DNA from: Burkholderiales bacterium
GTDB lineage: Bacteria; Pseudomonadota; Gammaproteobacteria; Burkholderiales; Burkholderiaceae_C
Assembly (NCBI GenBank): GCA_026400275.1
Contig: JAPLPK010000210.1
Coordinates: forward strand, 1 to 42,216
Reading direction: 5' to 3'
DNA: 42,216 bases
In this document: piece after piece, positions 25,511 through 33,286 of the stretch
Layout: every line of letters starts with the position of its first letter
How positions within the stretch are numbered: the first letter of the stretch is position 1
Translations under genes and position numbers: made by a program
The notes under the pieces: model-generated
What the model was told of the DNA's origin: nothing
Seen by the model: only the letters and a program-made list of their open reading frames with translations
The model's database searches: none

Positions 25511-27070
25511 TCACTCCATCACCTGCGCGTCCACCGGAGGCGCCGCGCGGCGCTGCTTACGCATCAACAGCAGCAAGGGCATGGACAGCAAAGTGACGAC
25601 CATCATGATCTTGAAGTCGTTGATATAGGCCAGAAAAGTCGCCTGGCGTGTGACTTCGCTGTTCAAGGCAGCCAAGCCCTGCAGAGTGGCCAGGTTGTAC
25701 ACCGCTGGTAGGCCAGCCTGTAAGGCGGGGCTGGCCAAGTTGATGTGTTCCACCATCTGAGAATGGAACAGTGCGGTATTGCGCGTCAGCACCGTCTGCA
25801 TCACCGAGATACCGATGCTGCTACCGATGTTGCGCGACAAGCTGTAGATAGAGGTGCCATCCGGCCGGTAGATCGGGTTCAGCGTGGAAAACGAAATGGT
25901 TGTCAGCGGCACCGACACAAAGCCCAAACCCAGGCCCTGGATGAAACCCGACCAGACCACGGCCGACTCGCCAGTATTGAAGCTAAAGCCCGACATCTGC
26001 CACAGCGAAAATGCAGTCAAGCCAAAACCCAGCCCAATCAAGGCCCGTGGGTCGGTCCGTGTCGCAATGCGCCCCGCCACCATCATCGACAGCATGGTGC
26101 CAATGCCGCTGGGGCCTATCACCAGGCCGGCCGTCACCACCGGGTAGCCCATCAGCGACTGCAGCAGCGGCGGCAGCAAAGCGCGGGTCGCATACAGCAG
26201 CAGACCGACCATGAAGTACAGCGCCAGGCCGGTGACGAAATTGCGGTCTTTCAAAAGCTGCACATTGAAGAACGAGGCACCCCGGGCCGTGGCAGTCAAC
26301 GCGATGAAGAAGGCAAAGCTGACCAGCGCGCCAGCCGCCTCCAGCACGATTTCTGTAGAGCTGAACCAGTCCAGCAGCTCGCCGCGGTCCAGGAACATCT
26401 GCAGCAAGCCAATCGCCAGGCTCAGCGCGACGCAGCCGTAGACGTCAAAGCGCAGCTTGCTCTGGATGGTGGTTTCGCGGATGTAGGCCTTGATACCCAG
26501 GAAGGACAGGACTCCCACGGGAATATTGACAAAGAATACCCAGCGCCAGCTGAAGTTGTCAGTCAGCCAGCCGCCTAAGGTAGGCCCGAGGATGGGGCCG
26601 ATCATCACGCCCATGCCCCAGATCGCCATGGCCTGGGCATGCTTCTCCTTCGGATTGGTATCCAGCATGATGGACTGCGACAAGGGCACCAAAGCCGCGC
26701 CAAACAAGCCCTGCAGCAAGCGCGCCAACACAATCTCGGTTAATGAGTTGGAAAGGCCGCACAGCGCAGAGGCCAATGTGAAGCCCACGACAGAAGTCAG
26801 GAAAATACGCTTGCGCCCGAAGCGCCCGCTCAGCCAGCCGGTCAGGGGCGTGGCGATCGCGGCCGCCACGATGTAAGAGGTCAGCACCCAAGAAATCTGA
26901 TCTTGCGAGGCAGACAGATTGCCCGCCATATGCGGCAGCGCCACATTCGCAATGGTGCTGTCCAGCGTCTGCATGATGGTGGCCAGCATGATGGCTACGG
27001 TGACCAGCCCGCGATGCCTTGCGGCGTCAGGGGCTGCTGGAATGGCGGTCACAGACTCGGCGGATGGCAT
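25511..27070 (-). CDS. DHA2-family (EmrB/QacA) major facilitator exporter
   Basis: The protein has 519 residues with about 14 membrane helices. DHA2 marks are present: motif with LDSTIANVALPHMAGNL in helix 1, GWLSGRFGRKRIFL (motif A), LLQGLFGAALVPLSQSIML, and GPILGPTLGGWLTDNFSWRWVFFVNIPVG (motif C and beyond). It exports hydrophobic compounds by proton exchange; the substrate is unknown. No emrA-like adaptor lies next to it. It starts at ATG 27070, 102 bases after the MarR gene, with a matching operator in between. Confidence 0.92.
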   Translation of the reverse strand: MPSAESVTAIPAAPDAARHRGLVTVAIMLATIMQTLDSTIANVALPHMAGNLSASQDQISWVLTSYIVAAAIATPLTGWLSGRFGRKRIFLTSVVGFTLASALCGLSNSLTEIVLARLLQGLFGAALVPLSQSIMLDTNPKEKHAQAMAIWGMGVMIGPILGPTLGGWLTDNFSWRWVFFVNIPVGVLSFLGIKAYIRETTIQSKLRFDVYGCVALSLAIGLLQMFLDRGELLDWFSSTEIVLEAAGALVSFAFFIALTATARGASFFNVQLLKDRNFVTGLALYFMVGLLLYATRALLPPLLQSLMGYPVVTAGLVIGPSGIGTMLSMMVAGRIATRTDPRALIGLGFGLTAFSLWQMSGFSFNTGESAVVWSGFIQGLGLGFVSVPLTTISFSTLNPIYRPDGTSIYSLSRNIGSSIGISVMQTVLTRNTALFHSQMVEHINLASPALQAGLPAVYNLATLQGLAALNSEVTRQATFLAYINDFKIMMVVTLLSMPLLLLMRKQRRAAPPVDAQVME

Positions 27071-27132
27071 GGATGTATTGCAGGCGATTGAAGGATGAAC
27101 GCCACGAATTACGAACTGGCGACCCGGGTGAT

Positions 27133-27148
27133 AGTGACATAGGTTACT
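27133..27148. promoter_or_regulatory. MarR operator candidate 2, upstream of the exporter
   Basis: AGTGACATAGGTTACT is an inverted repeat (AGTGAC, four-base centre, GTTACT). It shares its core TRACRTAGGTTAYT with the site upstream of marR. It lies 63-78 bases before the exporter start. Confidence 0.6.
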
Positions 27149-27172
27149 AATTGGACAAAAAAAGAGAGAGCC

Positions 27173-27667
27173 TCAGCCGTCCAGAACGCCCAGCAATTTG
27201 CGCAACAGCGCATCCATCTGGTCCATCTCTTTTTCAGAAAATTCGGCCCAGAGCGCCCGGTATTGCTGGCGGCGCAAAGGCTGCAGCGTCTCCACCAAGG
27301 TTTGCCCTTCAGTGGTGAGTTGCATGAACACCTCACGCCGGTCCACATCACTGGCAACGCGCTCCACCCAGGCCTTTTTCACCAGGTCATCTGCGATCCG
27401 CGAACAGTGGGTGCGCGAAGCGTGGATCACAGTGGCCAAAGCAGACGGCAGCATGCGCCTCTCTGGCTGGCTGTACAACACCACCAGCGCCGTCCAGGTG
27501 GTGTAGTTCAACCCCTGCTCTTTTAGCTTGGAATCAAATGCATCGCCCAGGCGAGTGCCGATATGCAGCAGCAAGCGGGTCAGAATAGCCTCACGCGTCG
27601 GCGAACCCGGTAGCTGGGTCGCAATCACATGTATGGCGGATTCGTAGGGAGAAAAGCTGTGACGCAT
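27173..27667 (-). CDS. MarR-family transcriptional regulator
   Basis: The protein has 164 residues. The winged helix spans about 40-140: LNYTTWTALVVLYSQPERRMLPSALATVIHASRTHCSRIADDLVKKAWVERVASDVDRREVFMQLT, with the wing DVDRRE typical of MarR/EmrR. It begins at ATG 27667. Its position directly before the exporter and two matching inverted repeats indicate autorepression and control of the exporter, released by a phenolic or similar ligand (inferred from the family). Confidence 0.92.
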   Translation of the reverse strand: MRHSFSPYESAIHVIATQLPGSPTREAILTRLLLHIGTRLGDAFDSKLKEQGLNYTTWTALVVLYSQPERRMLPSALATVIHASRTHCSRIADDLVKKAWVERVASDVDRREVFMQLTTEGQTLVETLQPLRRQQYRALWAEFSEKEMDQMDALLRKLLGVLDG

Positions 27668-27698
27668 GGAATGAGAAGCCTGAGTGCCAAGGATAAAT

Positions 27699-27714
27699 AA
27701 TAACCTACGTTATC
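27699..27714. promoter_or_regulatory. MarR operator candidate 1, upstream of marR
   Basis: AATAACCTACGTTATC contains perfect arms ATAAC/GTTAT about a four-base centre. Read on the minus strand it aligns with the site at 27133-27148 at 11 of 16 positions, including TAGGTTA. It lies 32-47 bases before the marR start, where a repressor would cover the promoter. Confidence 0.6.
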
Positions 27715-27780
27715 ATTTTCCGTATTGAATCAAGCTCAATCAACCATGAGCCCGCCAGCACGCAAAATACGATGGGCAAA

Positions 27781-27807
27781 AAAAAGCACCGAACCTCGGT
27801 GCTTTTT
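27781..27807 (-). terminator. Intrinsic terminator of the PEP-CTERM gene
   Basis: GCACCGA/TCGGTGC arms extended by A5/T5, with a three-base loop. On the minus strand the stem is followed by a run of eight or more T. It lies 32 bases after the stop of the PEP-CTERM gene. Confidence 0.85.
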
Positions 27808-27838
27808 CATTGCGCCGCAAGCGGCTTGCAAACAGTGC

Positions 27839-28675
27839 TTAGGCAGCAGCTGCAGCCTTGCGGCGGCGCGATGTACCCAAAATACCCAGCAGGCCTGCGC
27901 CCATCAGAGCCAAGGAACCTGGCTCAGGCACCTTGCTGGTCGTGGTTTTCACATTGGCAGCCACAGACAACAGCTTCACGAAGTCGTTAATGGAGTCCAT
28001 TGCACCAGCACCGTAGCCGGAGTTGTATGCACTGACCAACCACCAGCTGGAGTACGTAGTGGTGTCTGTCGTGTTGTATGTAACAGGAGCGTTGGTACCG
28101 CCGGTATTGGTAGCCGTCGTTGTAGCTACGGTTCCGTAGTTCTTGATAGAAGTCCAGCCATTTGCCGCATTCAACGATGAGGTGGAGGACAAAGTCTGCC
28201 CCGTAATCGTTGGGGTGCCCGCACCGGTGTACGCCAATACGGTGATGTCCGCATCGCTGGCCCAGTAACCCAAGGTCAGGCTGGTAATGTTCACGGCCGC
28301 ACCGAAATTCAGCAGGATCAGATCGGTACCGTTCTGGTTGTCAGCCGTGTGGGTAGGGCTGCTCGCATCTTCATTGACCGACACCACACCCAAGCCATTG
28401 CTAGTACCCCAATTACGAACATTTGCTGCAGCAAAGGCGGTGCCGGTGGTCGGAGCCGCAATGGTACCTGTACCTGTGGAATAAGCCTGGGCTTTCAGGG
28501 TAGTGCCGCCAGCAGAGCCGCAGGTCAAGGTATTTCCAATGCTCGTGGAGTTATCGCAACCAGAATCCAGAGACCAGGTACCTGCTGCGAAGCTAGGAGC
28601 GGACAATAGTGCGAATGCACCGCACAACAACCACTGCTTGACGGAACCGCGGTTTGCAGAATGGGTTTTCATCAT
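27839..28675 (-). CDS. PEP-CTERM sorted surface/exported protein
   Basis: The protein has 278 residues. A signal peptide (ending LLSAPSFAAG) leads into a Thr/Ser/Gly/Asn-rich, beta-type body with GTDLILLNFGAAVNITSLTLGYWASDADITVLAY. The end is a classical PEP-CTERM sorting signal: VPEPGSLALMGAG, a hydrophobic helix, then RRRK. Exosortase (EpsH/XrtA type) cleaves this signal as the protein is delivered to the cell surface or matrix. The layout resembles the exosortase-dependent surface protein group XDP1, but I am not certain of the subfamily. A sigma-54 promoter lies upstream and a strong terminator downstream, so it is a single-gene unit. Confidence 0.88.
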   Translation of the reverse strand: MMKTHSANRGSVKQWLLCGAFALLSAPSFAAGTWSLDSGCDNSTSIGNTLTCGSAGGTTLKAQAYSTGTGTIAAPTTGTAFAAANVRNWGTSNGLGVVSVNEDASSPTHTADNQNGTDLILLNFGAAVNITSLTLGYWASDADITVLAYTGAGTPTITGQTLSSTSSLNAANGWTSIKNYGTVATTTATNTGGTNAPVTYNTTDTTTYSSWWLVSAYNSGYGAGAMDSINDFVKLLSVAANVKTTTSKVPEPGSLALMGAGLLGILGTSRRRKAAAAA

Positions 28676-28743
28676 TTTTCCTCTTGTACCGAATTAAGCG
28701 AAGCGACGATTTTAAAAATCTGTCGACCATATGTAAAAAACAA

Positions 28744-28759
28744 AGCAACACTCATGCCA
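28744..28759 (-). promoter_or_regulatory. Sigma-54 (-24/-12) promoter of the PEP-CTERM gene
   Basis: On the minus strand: TGGCATGAGTGTTGCT. GG and GC are separated by exactly 10 bases, and 14 or more positions fit TGGCAC-N5-TTGCW. The predicted transcript starts near 28732, giving a leader of about 57 bases. An inverted repeat TTACA-CA-TGTAA at 28815-28826, 56 bases upstream of the -24 box, is a candidate activator site. PEP-CTERM systems commonly carry the PrsK/PrsR pair, in which PrsR is a sigma-54 activator. Confidence 0.75.
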
Positions 28760-28864
28760 GACAAATAAACCATTTATTATCAGTAACTTATGCAATTCAC
28801 CGGGTCTATGCGTGTTACACATGTAAAGGATGCCGACACAATATTGAGGCCTATGTAAACTGAT

Positions 28865-31687
28865 TTAACGCAAGCTTTTGAGCAAGCTATCTGCCTCGAC
28901 CATGGTCTCGAAACGGCGTCCAGACTTCAGCGCGGCCTCGACCTCATCACGCGCCTCCGTTTTGCGTCCGGATTGGGCCAAAACCGCTGCCAAGTGGTAG
29001 CGAATGTCTGGGTTGCCGGGCTCACGTAGGCGCGCATCACGCAGTAGTTGCAAGGCTCGATCCGCCTGGCCGTTCTGGAACAAGGCCCAGCCCAGGGTAT
29101 CGATTGCATTGGCACTGCTGGGTGCCTTGGACATGGCCTTCTCGGCTACGGCAACCGCCGAGGGATCTTTCAACCGTAAAAGCACGTTGGCCAGGTTATT
29201 CAGGGCATCGGCATCATCGGGGGATTGCGCCAGCAAGGCCTCATAACTGGTGCGCGCCGCGCCGTAGTTCCCAATACGCGCATAGCCGTCGGCCAAAGCG
29301 CGGCGCACCGAGGCATCCTGCGGCCGGGTTTTCAACCACTGCTCCGCCAACTGCAAAGCAGGTTTACCGCCATCCTGGCCCGACAAAGCTCGGAACAGGC
29401 GCAGCAGCGTGTCCGAGCTAGGTTCGATCTGGTGGGCGCGGCGGTAGTTGTCGATTGCTGCAGTAGTTTGGCCACGGGCTTGCGCAACGTCACCCAACAG
29501 GCTGTAGCCAATGGCCCGCTTTGGCGCCAGCGCTAAAACTTGGCGAGCACGCTGTTCAGCCTTGGCAGGATTTGCCTGCCGCAACTCCACATCGGTCATC
29601 AAGGCCAACGCCGGCAGAAAATCAGGCTTGCTGGACAAGGCCTTTTCTAGGCTGTAAGCAGCCCCAGCAGGATTGTTCGCGGCCATTTGCAGGGTTGCGA
29701 TCTCGGTTTGCTGAGGGGCGTTGAAATCCGCAAAGCGAGTTGCGCCAGAGAACGTAGAACGTGCACCGTCTGCATCGCCATTGGCCAGTTGGGCACGGCC
29801 ATACAGCAACATGACCGGCAAGTTGTCACCCGCCTTGGCCGACAGGCGCTTGGCAGCCTCCAACGCCAATGCCGGTGCGCGGTTACGCAGATGCAACTCC
29901 ACCAGCGAGGTGCCGGGACGAAACTCACCAGGGCCGGAGATATCGTTGGCCTTGTCCAGCCAACGCTGCGTTTCCGCAGTTTGGCCGCGACGATCGGACA
30001 CATTGGCCATTTCGTACATGGCATCCACATTTTTGTCGTCGGACTGCAAGATGGCTGCTAAACGGGTTGCTGCCGAGTCATAAGCCTTGTTCAACATGTC
30101 CAGCCGAGCCAGATTCAGCTTGGGCTGCAGCAGGCGGCCATCCAGTGCCAGCGCGCGCTCGAAGCTTGCCTTGGCGGCCACTCGGTTGCCGCCTTGGGCC
30201 TGGGCCATGCCCAATATGTTCAGGAAAGCGGCATTGCCCGGCTGCTGCTTCACCAGTTTGTCGGCCACTGCCAAGGCTTTGTCAGAGAGTCCGTCCCGCA
30301 GGTACAGAATGACCAGGCCGGTACCCGCCTGCGTCTGCTTGGGGTCTTTGAATGCGGTCTCCAGCTGCGCAATGGCGTCGCCGGTCTGGCCGCCGCCCAG
30401 CAAACTCATGCCCAATGCGGTGTGGAATTCAGGCGCATTCTTGGTGGCCAAAGCCTGCTGCATCAAGGCTGTCGCCTTGGCGTTGTGGCCTTGTGCCATA
30501 TGGACACCCGCCAACATGGTGATGGCCTGGCCATCACCAGGCTGCGCCTTGACGTATTCCTCCAGCAGGTCAGACGCGCGACCGAAATTTCCCTCGACCA
30601 TATTGATTTGCGCCAACAGCTTGGACACGGGGCTATTGCCCTGCACCTTTTGGAAAGAATCCAGATAAGGCTTGGCCTTTTCGGTCTCACCCAGCCCAAA
30701 GTGGGCCAGCCCGTTGAGCATCAGCAGCTGTGGGCGGTATTGGATGAAGGGGACCGGCACCGGATCCAGAAAAGCCGTGACCTCGGCCAGGGCCGAGCGC
30801 ACGGCGACAGGTTTGCCCTCGCGCTCCGCCAGCAGGGCCTTGAGGTAAGCCGCTCGCGGCTCGCCGGGCGACAGGCGCTGCACCTCAGCCACATCCTTGG
30901 CCGCATCGGCGTATTTTCCTAAATCGATAGCAATACCTGCACGAGCGACGCGCGCTTCCACATGTTTTGCATCCAGCTGCAAGGCTGCGTCATAGGCCGC
31001 CATGGCGCCACGCAAGTCCCCTTGGACGTGTGCCAACGAACCCTTTTGATAGCGCGCTTCCGCCGAATTGGGAGCCAGGGCCAAGGCCCGGTCTATGGCG
31101 GAATTGGCTTCACTGAACTGGCGCGAACGAATGCGCACCGGCACCTCGGCTAGCCAGACCTCCGCGCTGCGGCCGTCCACGATACGGGCTTCGTCAATGG
31201 CTTTCAGCGCATCCCGTGGCTCGCCAACATCCGCGCTGGCAGATGCCCGCAGCAGCAAAAGCTGAACTTGCGTGGCAGGCGGCAAACCGGCGGGGTTGAA
31301 CAGTGCCTGGCTCAGCATCAACTTGTGCTTGCCCTGAGCGATAAACGCTTGGGCCAGGGGCACCACGACTTCGGCCCGGTTCACGCCCAGGCGCAGAGCT
31401 TCGTTCAGCGCAACTTCGGAGGACACCGCCTCGCCATTTGCCAGCAAAGCCTTGCCCAGCAGCACCTGGACGGGCAGCATATTTTTGTCGATTTGCAGCG
31501 CATTCTTCAGCTGGATGATGGCGCCGGGCATGTCGTGGCGCTCATAGCGACCCAGCGCATCTTCGTAGTAGCGCGCAGCCTTGCTGTCTGACACCGCATA
31601 GGAGGAAACGCTGGCGGCACACAGCAAAGCCAACAGCGTGGCGCGGCCGGCACAAGCCGCGCTACTGGAAAGGGGAAATAGCTTCAT
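28865..31687 (-). CDS. prsT: PEP-CTERM system TPR-repeat protein PrsT
   Basis: The protein has 940 residues. A signal peptide (MKLFPLSSSAACAGRATLLALLCAASVSSYA) is followed by about 20 or more TPR-type helical repeats, from AARYYEDALGRYERHDMPGAIIQLKNALQIDKNMLPVQVLLGKALLANG to the C-terminus. The length and opening motif match the PrsT family, which occurs only in genomes with exosortase and exopolysaccharide clusters. It probably acts in the periplasm as a scaffold in assembly or export. It is on the same strand as the PEP-CTERM protein, 189 bases upstream of it, with that gene's sigma-54 promoter in the gap. Exosortase and prsK/prsR are not in the window. Confidence 0.9.
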   Translation of the reverse strand: MKLFPLSSSAACAGRATLLALLCAASVSSYAVSDSKAARYYEDALGRYERHDMPGAIIQLKNALQIDKNMLPVQVLLGKALLANGEAVSSEVALNEALRLGVNRAEVVVPLAQAFIAQGKHKLMLSQALFNPAGLPPATQVQLLLLRASASADVGEPRDALKAIDEARIVDGRSAEVWLAEVPVRIRSRQFSEANSAIDRALALAPNSAEARYQKGSLAHVQGDLRGAMAAYDAALQLDAKHVEARVARAGIAIDLGKYADAAKDVAEVQRLSPGEPRAAYLKALLAEREGKPVAVRSALAEVTAFLDPVPVPFIQYRPQLLMLNGLAHFGLGETEKAKPYLDSFQKVQGNSPVSKLLAQINMVEGNFGRASDLLEEYVKAQPGDGQAITMLAGVHMAQGHNAKATALMQQALATKNAPEFHTALGMSLLGGGQTGDAIAQLETAFKDPKQTQAGTGLVILYLRDGLSDKALAVADKLVKQQPGNAAFLNILGMAQAQGGNRVAAKASFERALALDGRLLQPKLNLARLDMLNKAYDSAATRLAAILQSDDKNVDAMYEMANVSDRRGQTAETQRWLDKANDISGPGEFRPGTSLVELHLRNRAPALALEAAKRLSAKAGDNLPVMLLYGRAQLANGDADGARSTFSGATRFADFNAPQQTEIATLQMAANNPAGAAYSLEKALSSKPDFLPALALMTDVELRQANPAKAEQRARQVLALAPKRAIGYSLLGDVAQARGQTTAAIDNYRRAHQIEPSSDTLLRLFRALSGQDGGKPALQLAEQWLKTRPQDASVRRALADGYARIGNYGAARTSYEALLAQSPDDADALNNLANVLLRLKDPSAVAVAEKAMSKAPSSANAIDTLGWALFQNGQADRALQLLRDARLREPGNPDIRYHLAAVLAQSGRKTEARDEVEAALKSGRRFETMVEADSLLKSLR

Positions 31688-31855
31688 GGAGAGACTCTTC
31701 GCAGCGGGCGCACGGTGCAGCCCAATCCAAGAATGTTAGCCCATGAAACAATACCTTTGCAGGCGGAATCCCCCCATTCAGCAAGGAAACAGCTTATCGG
31801 TGAACTGCTTCACATACCGCTACAAAACGCAAGATCTGCGGGAGCCAGACCGGTA

Positions 31856-32554
31856 TCACACCGAGGCGGAAAAGCGCTCGAATCCGCGCGCCCTCAGCAC
31901 GCAGGCCGGACATTCGCCACAGCCGTAGCCCCATGCTTGGCGGTGGCCACGATCCCCCAGGTAGCAGGTATGGGTGTGCTCCACGATCAGGTCTACCAGC
32001 GCCTGGCCACCCAGCTGCCGCGCCAGTTCCCAGGTTTGCGCCTTGTCTATCCACATCAACGGAGTTTCGATCAAATAGCGCTTATCCATGCCCAAGGACA
32101 AAGCCAGTTGCATCGCCTTCATGGTGTCGTCGCGGCAATCCGGGTAGCCCGAAAAGTCGGTCTCGCACACGCCGGTCACGATGACTTCCAGGTTGCGCCG
32201 ATACGCCAGGGCCGCAGCCAGGGTCAAGAACAACAGATTACGCCCTGGCACAAAGGTGTTGGGCAAGCCGCTCTCTTCCATCTTGAACGCCATATCGCGC
32301 GTCAGCGAGGTCTCGCTCACCTGGCCCAGAACGGACAAATCCAGCAAATGGTCTTCGCCCATCTTGCCGGCCCACTGCGGGAACTGCAGCTTGATCTGCT
32401 CGAGTACGCGCAGACGGGCCTGCAGCTCCACGTGGTGGCGCTGGCCATAGTCGAAGGCGACGGTCTCCACATGGTCGTACTTGGACAAAGCCTGGGCCAG
32501 GCAGGTGGTGGAGTCCTGCCCACCAGAAAACAAAACAAGAGCGCGGGAATGCAT
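31856..32554 (-). CDS. queC: 7-cyano-7-deazaguanine synthase
   Basis: The protein has 232 residues. It converts 7-carboxy-7-deazaguanine with ammonia and ATP to preQ0 in queuosine synthesis. The PP-loop FSGGQDSTT (residues 9-17) binds ATP. The zinc site is in HTHTCYLG and [16 protein letters not shown] near the C-terminus. [19 protein letters not shown] and [21 protein letters not shown] are family motifs. It is monocistronic: the 168 bases between its stop and the prsT start show no gene. Confidence 0.96.
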   Translation of the reverse strand: MHSRALVLFSGGQDSTTCLAQALSKYDHVETVAFDYGQRHHVELQARLRVLEQIKLQFPQWAGKMGEDHLLDLSVLGQVSETSLTRDMAFKMEESGLPNTFVPGRNLLFLTLAAALAYRRNLEVIVTGVCETDFSGYPDCRDDTMKAMQLALSLGMDKRYLIETPLMWIDKAQTWELARQLGGQALVDLIVEHTHTCYLGDRGHRQAWGYGCGECPACVLRARGFERFSASV

Positions 32555-32671
32555 GGTCGGATTTCAATAAAAGTAACGAAGCTTTATAGGCTATTTTCGT
32601 AGAAGACGACAGCCGGGCCCGACTGCGCGCTGGCCCGCCTCATTCCAGGCCGGGGCAGTTAGGATGTGGCA

Positions 32672-33196
32672 ATGAAATTCCTCTTGCGCCTGGTCCGCAC
32701 ACTGTTCAGGTACACCCTGACTCCCCTTGTCGCCCTGCTACTGGTGTTCGAAGAATGGGGCTGGGAGCCGCTGGCCCGGTGGATGGACAGGCTGGCGCGT
32801 TTGCCGATCTGGTCACATTTGGAGCGCATGGTGCGGCGCCTGCCGCCGTATGCAGCCCTGCTGGTATTTTTTGTGCCCATGCTGACACTGCTGCCCATCA
32901 AGCTTCTGGCGTTTTACTGGATCAGCAAGGGCCATGCCTTGCTGGGCCTGCTCGTGGTGCTGGCAGCCAAGCTGCTGGGCACAGCGGTGGTAGCCCGCCT
33001 GTTCCATTTGACGCAGCCCGCACTGATGCGGCTGCCCTGGTTCAGCCGCCTGTACCTGCGCTGGAAGGCCTGGAAGGACGAATTGATCGCCCAAGTCAGA
33101 AACAGTCGGCCCTGGCGTATCGCCCGGGCGACCTCACGTTCCGTGCGCCAAGTCAGCCGTAAGCTACTGGAAACCCTGCGCCAAGCCTTCCGGTAG
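32672..33196 (+). CDS. Conserved small inner-membrane protein of unknown function
   Basis: The protein has 174 residues. ATG 32672 is chosen because AGGA lies 7 bases upstream; GTG 32666 is the alternative. Two to three hydrophobic helices are seen (TLTPLVALLLVFEEWGW, YAALLVFFVPMLTLLPIKLLAFYWI, ALLGLLVVLAAKLLGTAVVARLF), followed by a basic amphipathic tail of about 60 residues rich in Arg, Lys and Trp. I do not recognise a named family. It faces the divergent queC, and repeat copy F follows its stop. Confidence 0.8.
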   Translation: MKFLLRLVRTLFRYTLTPLVALLLVFEEWGWEPLARWMDRLARLPIWSHLERMVRRLPPYAALLVFFVPMLTLLPIKLLAFYWISKGHALLGLLVVLAAKLLGTAVVARLFHLTQPALMRLPWFSRLYLRWKAWKDELIAQVRNSRPWRIARATSRSVRQVSRKLLETLRQAFR

Positions 33197-33207
33197 CCCT
33201 AAGATGT

Positions 33208-33274
33208 CTTATAAGCCATTTAGGGCTCTAGCGCAGTTAGTACCTTCGCTAGAAGCTATAAAGACAATAGCAAA
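33208..33274. repeat. Dispersed palindromic repeat, copy F
   Basis: GGGCTCTAGCGCAG, a spacer, then CTTCGCTAGAAGCTATAAAG and ACAATAGCAAAAC match the arms and end of copies A and D. It lies between the convergent membrane-protein and dehydratase genes. Confidence 0.7.
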
Positions 33275-33286
33275 ACGAAATCGAGC

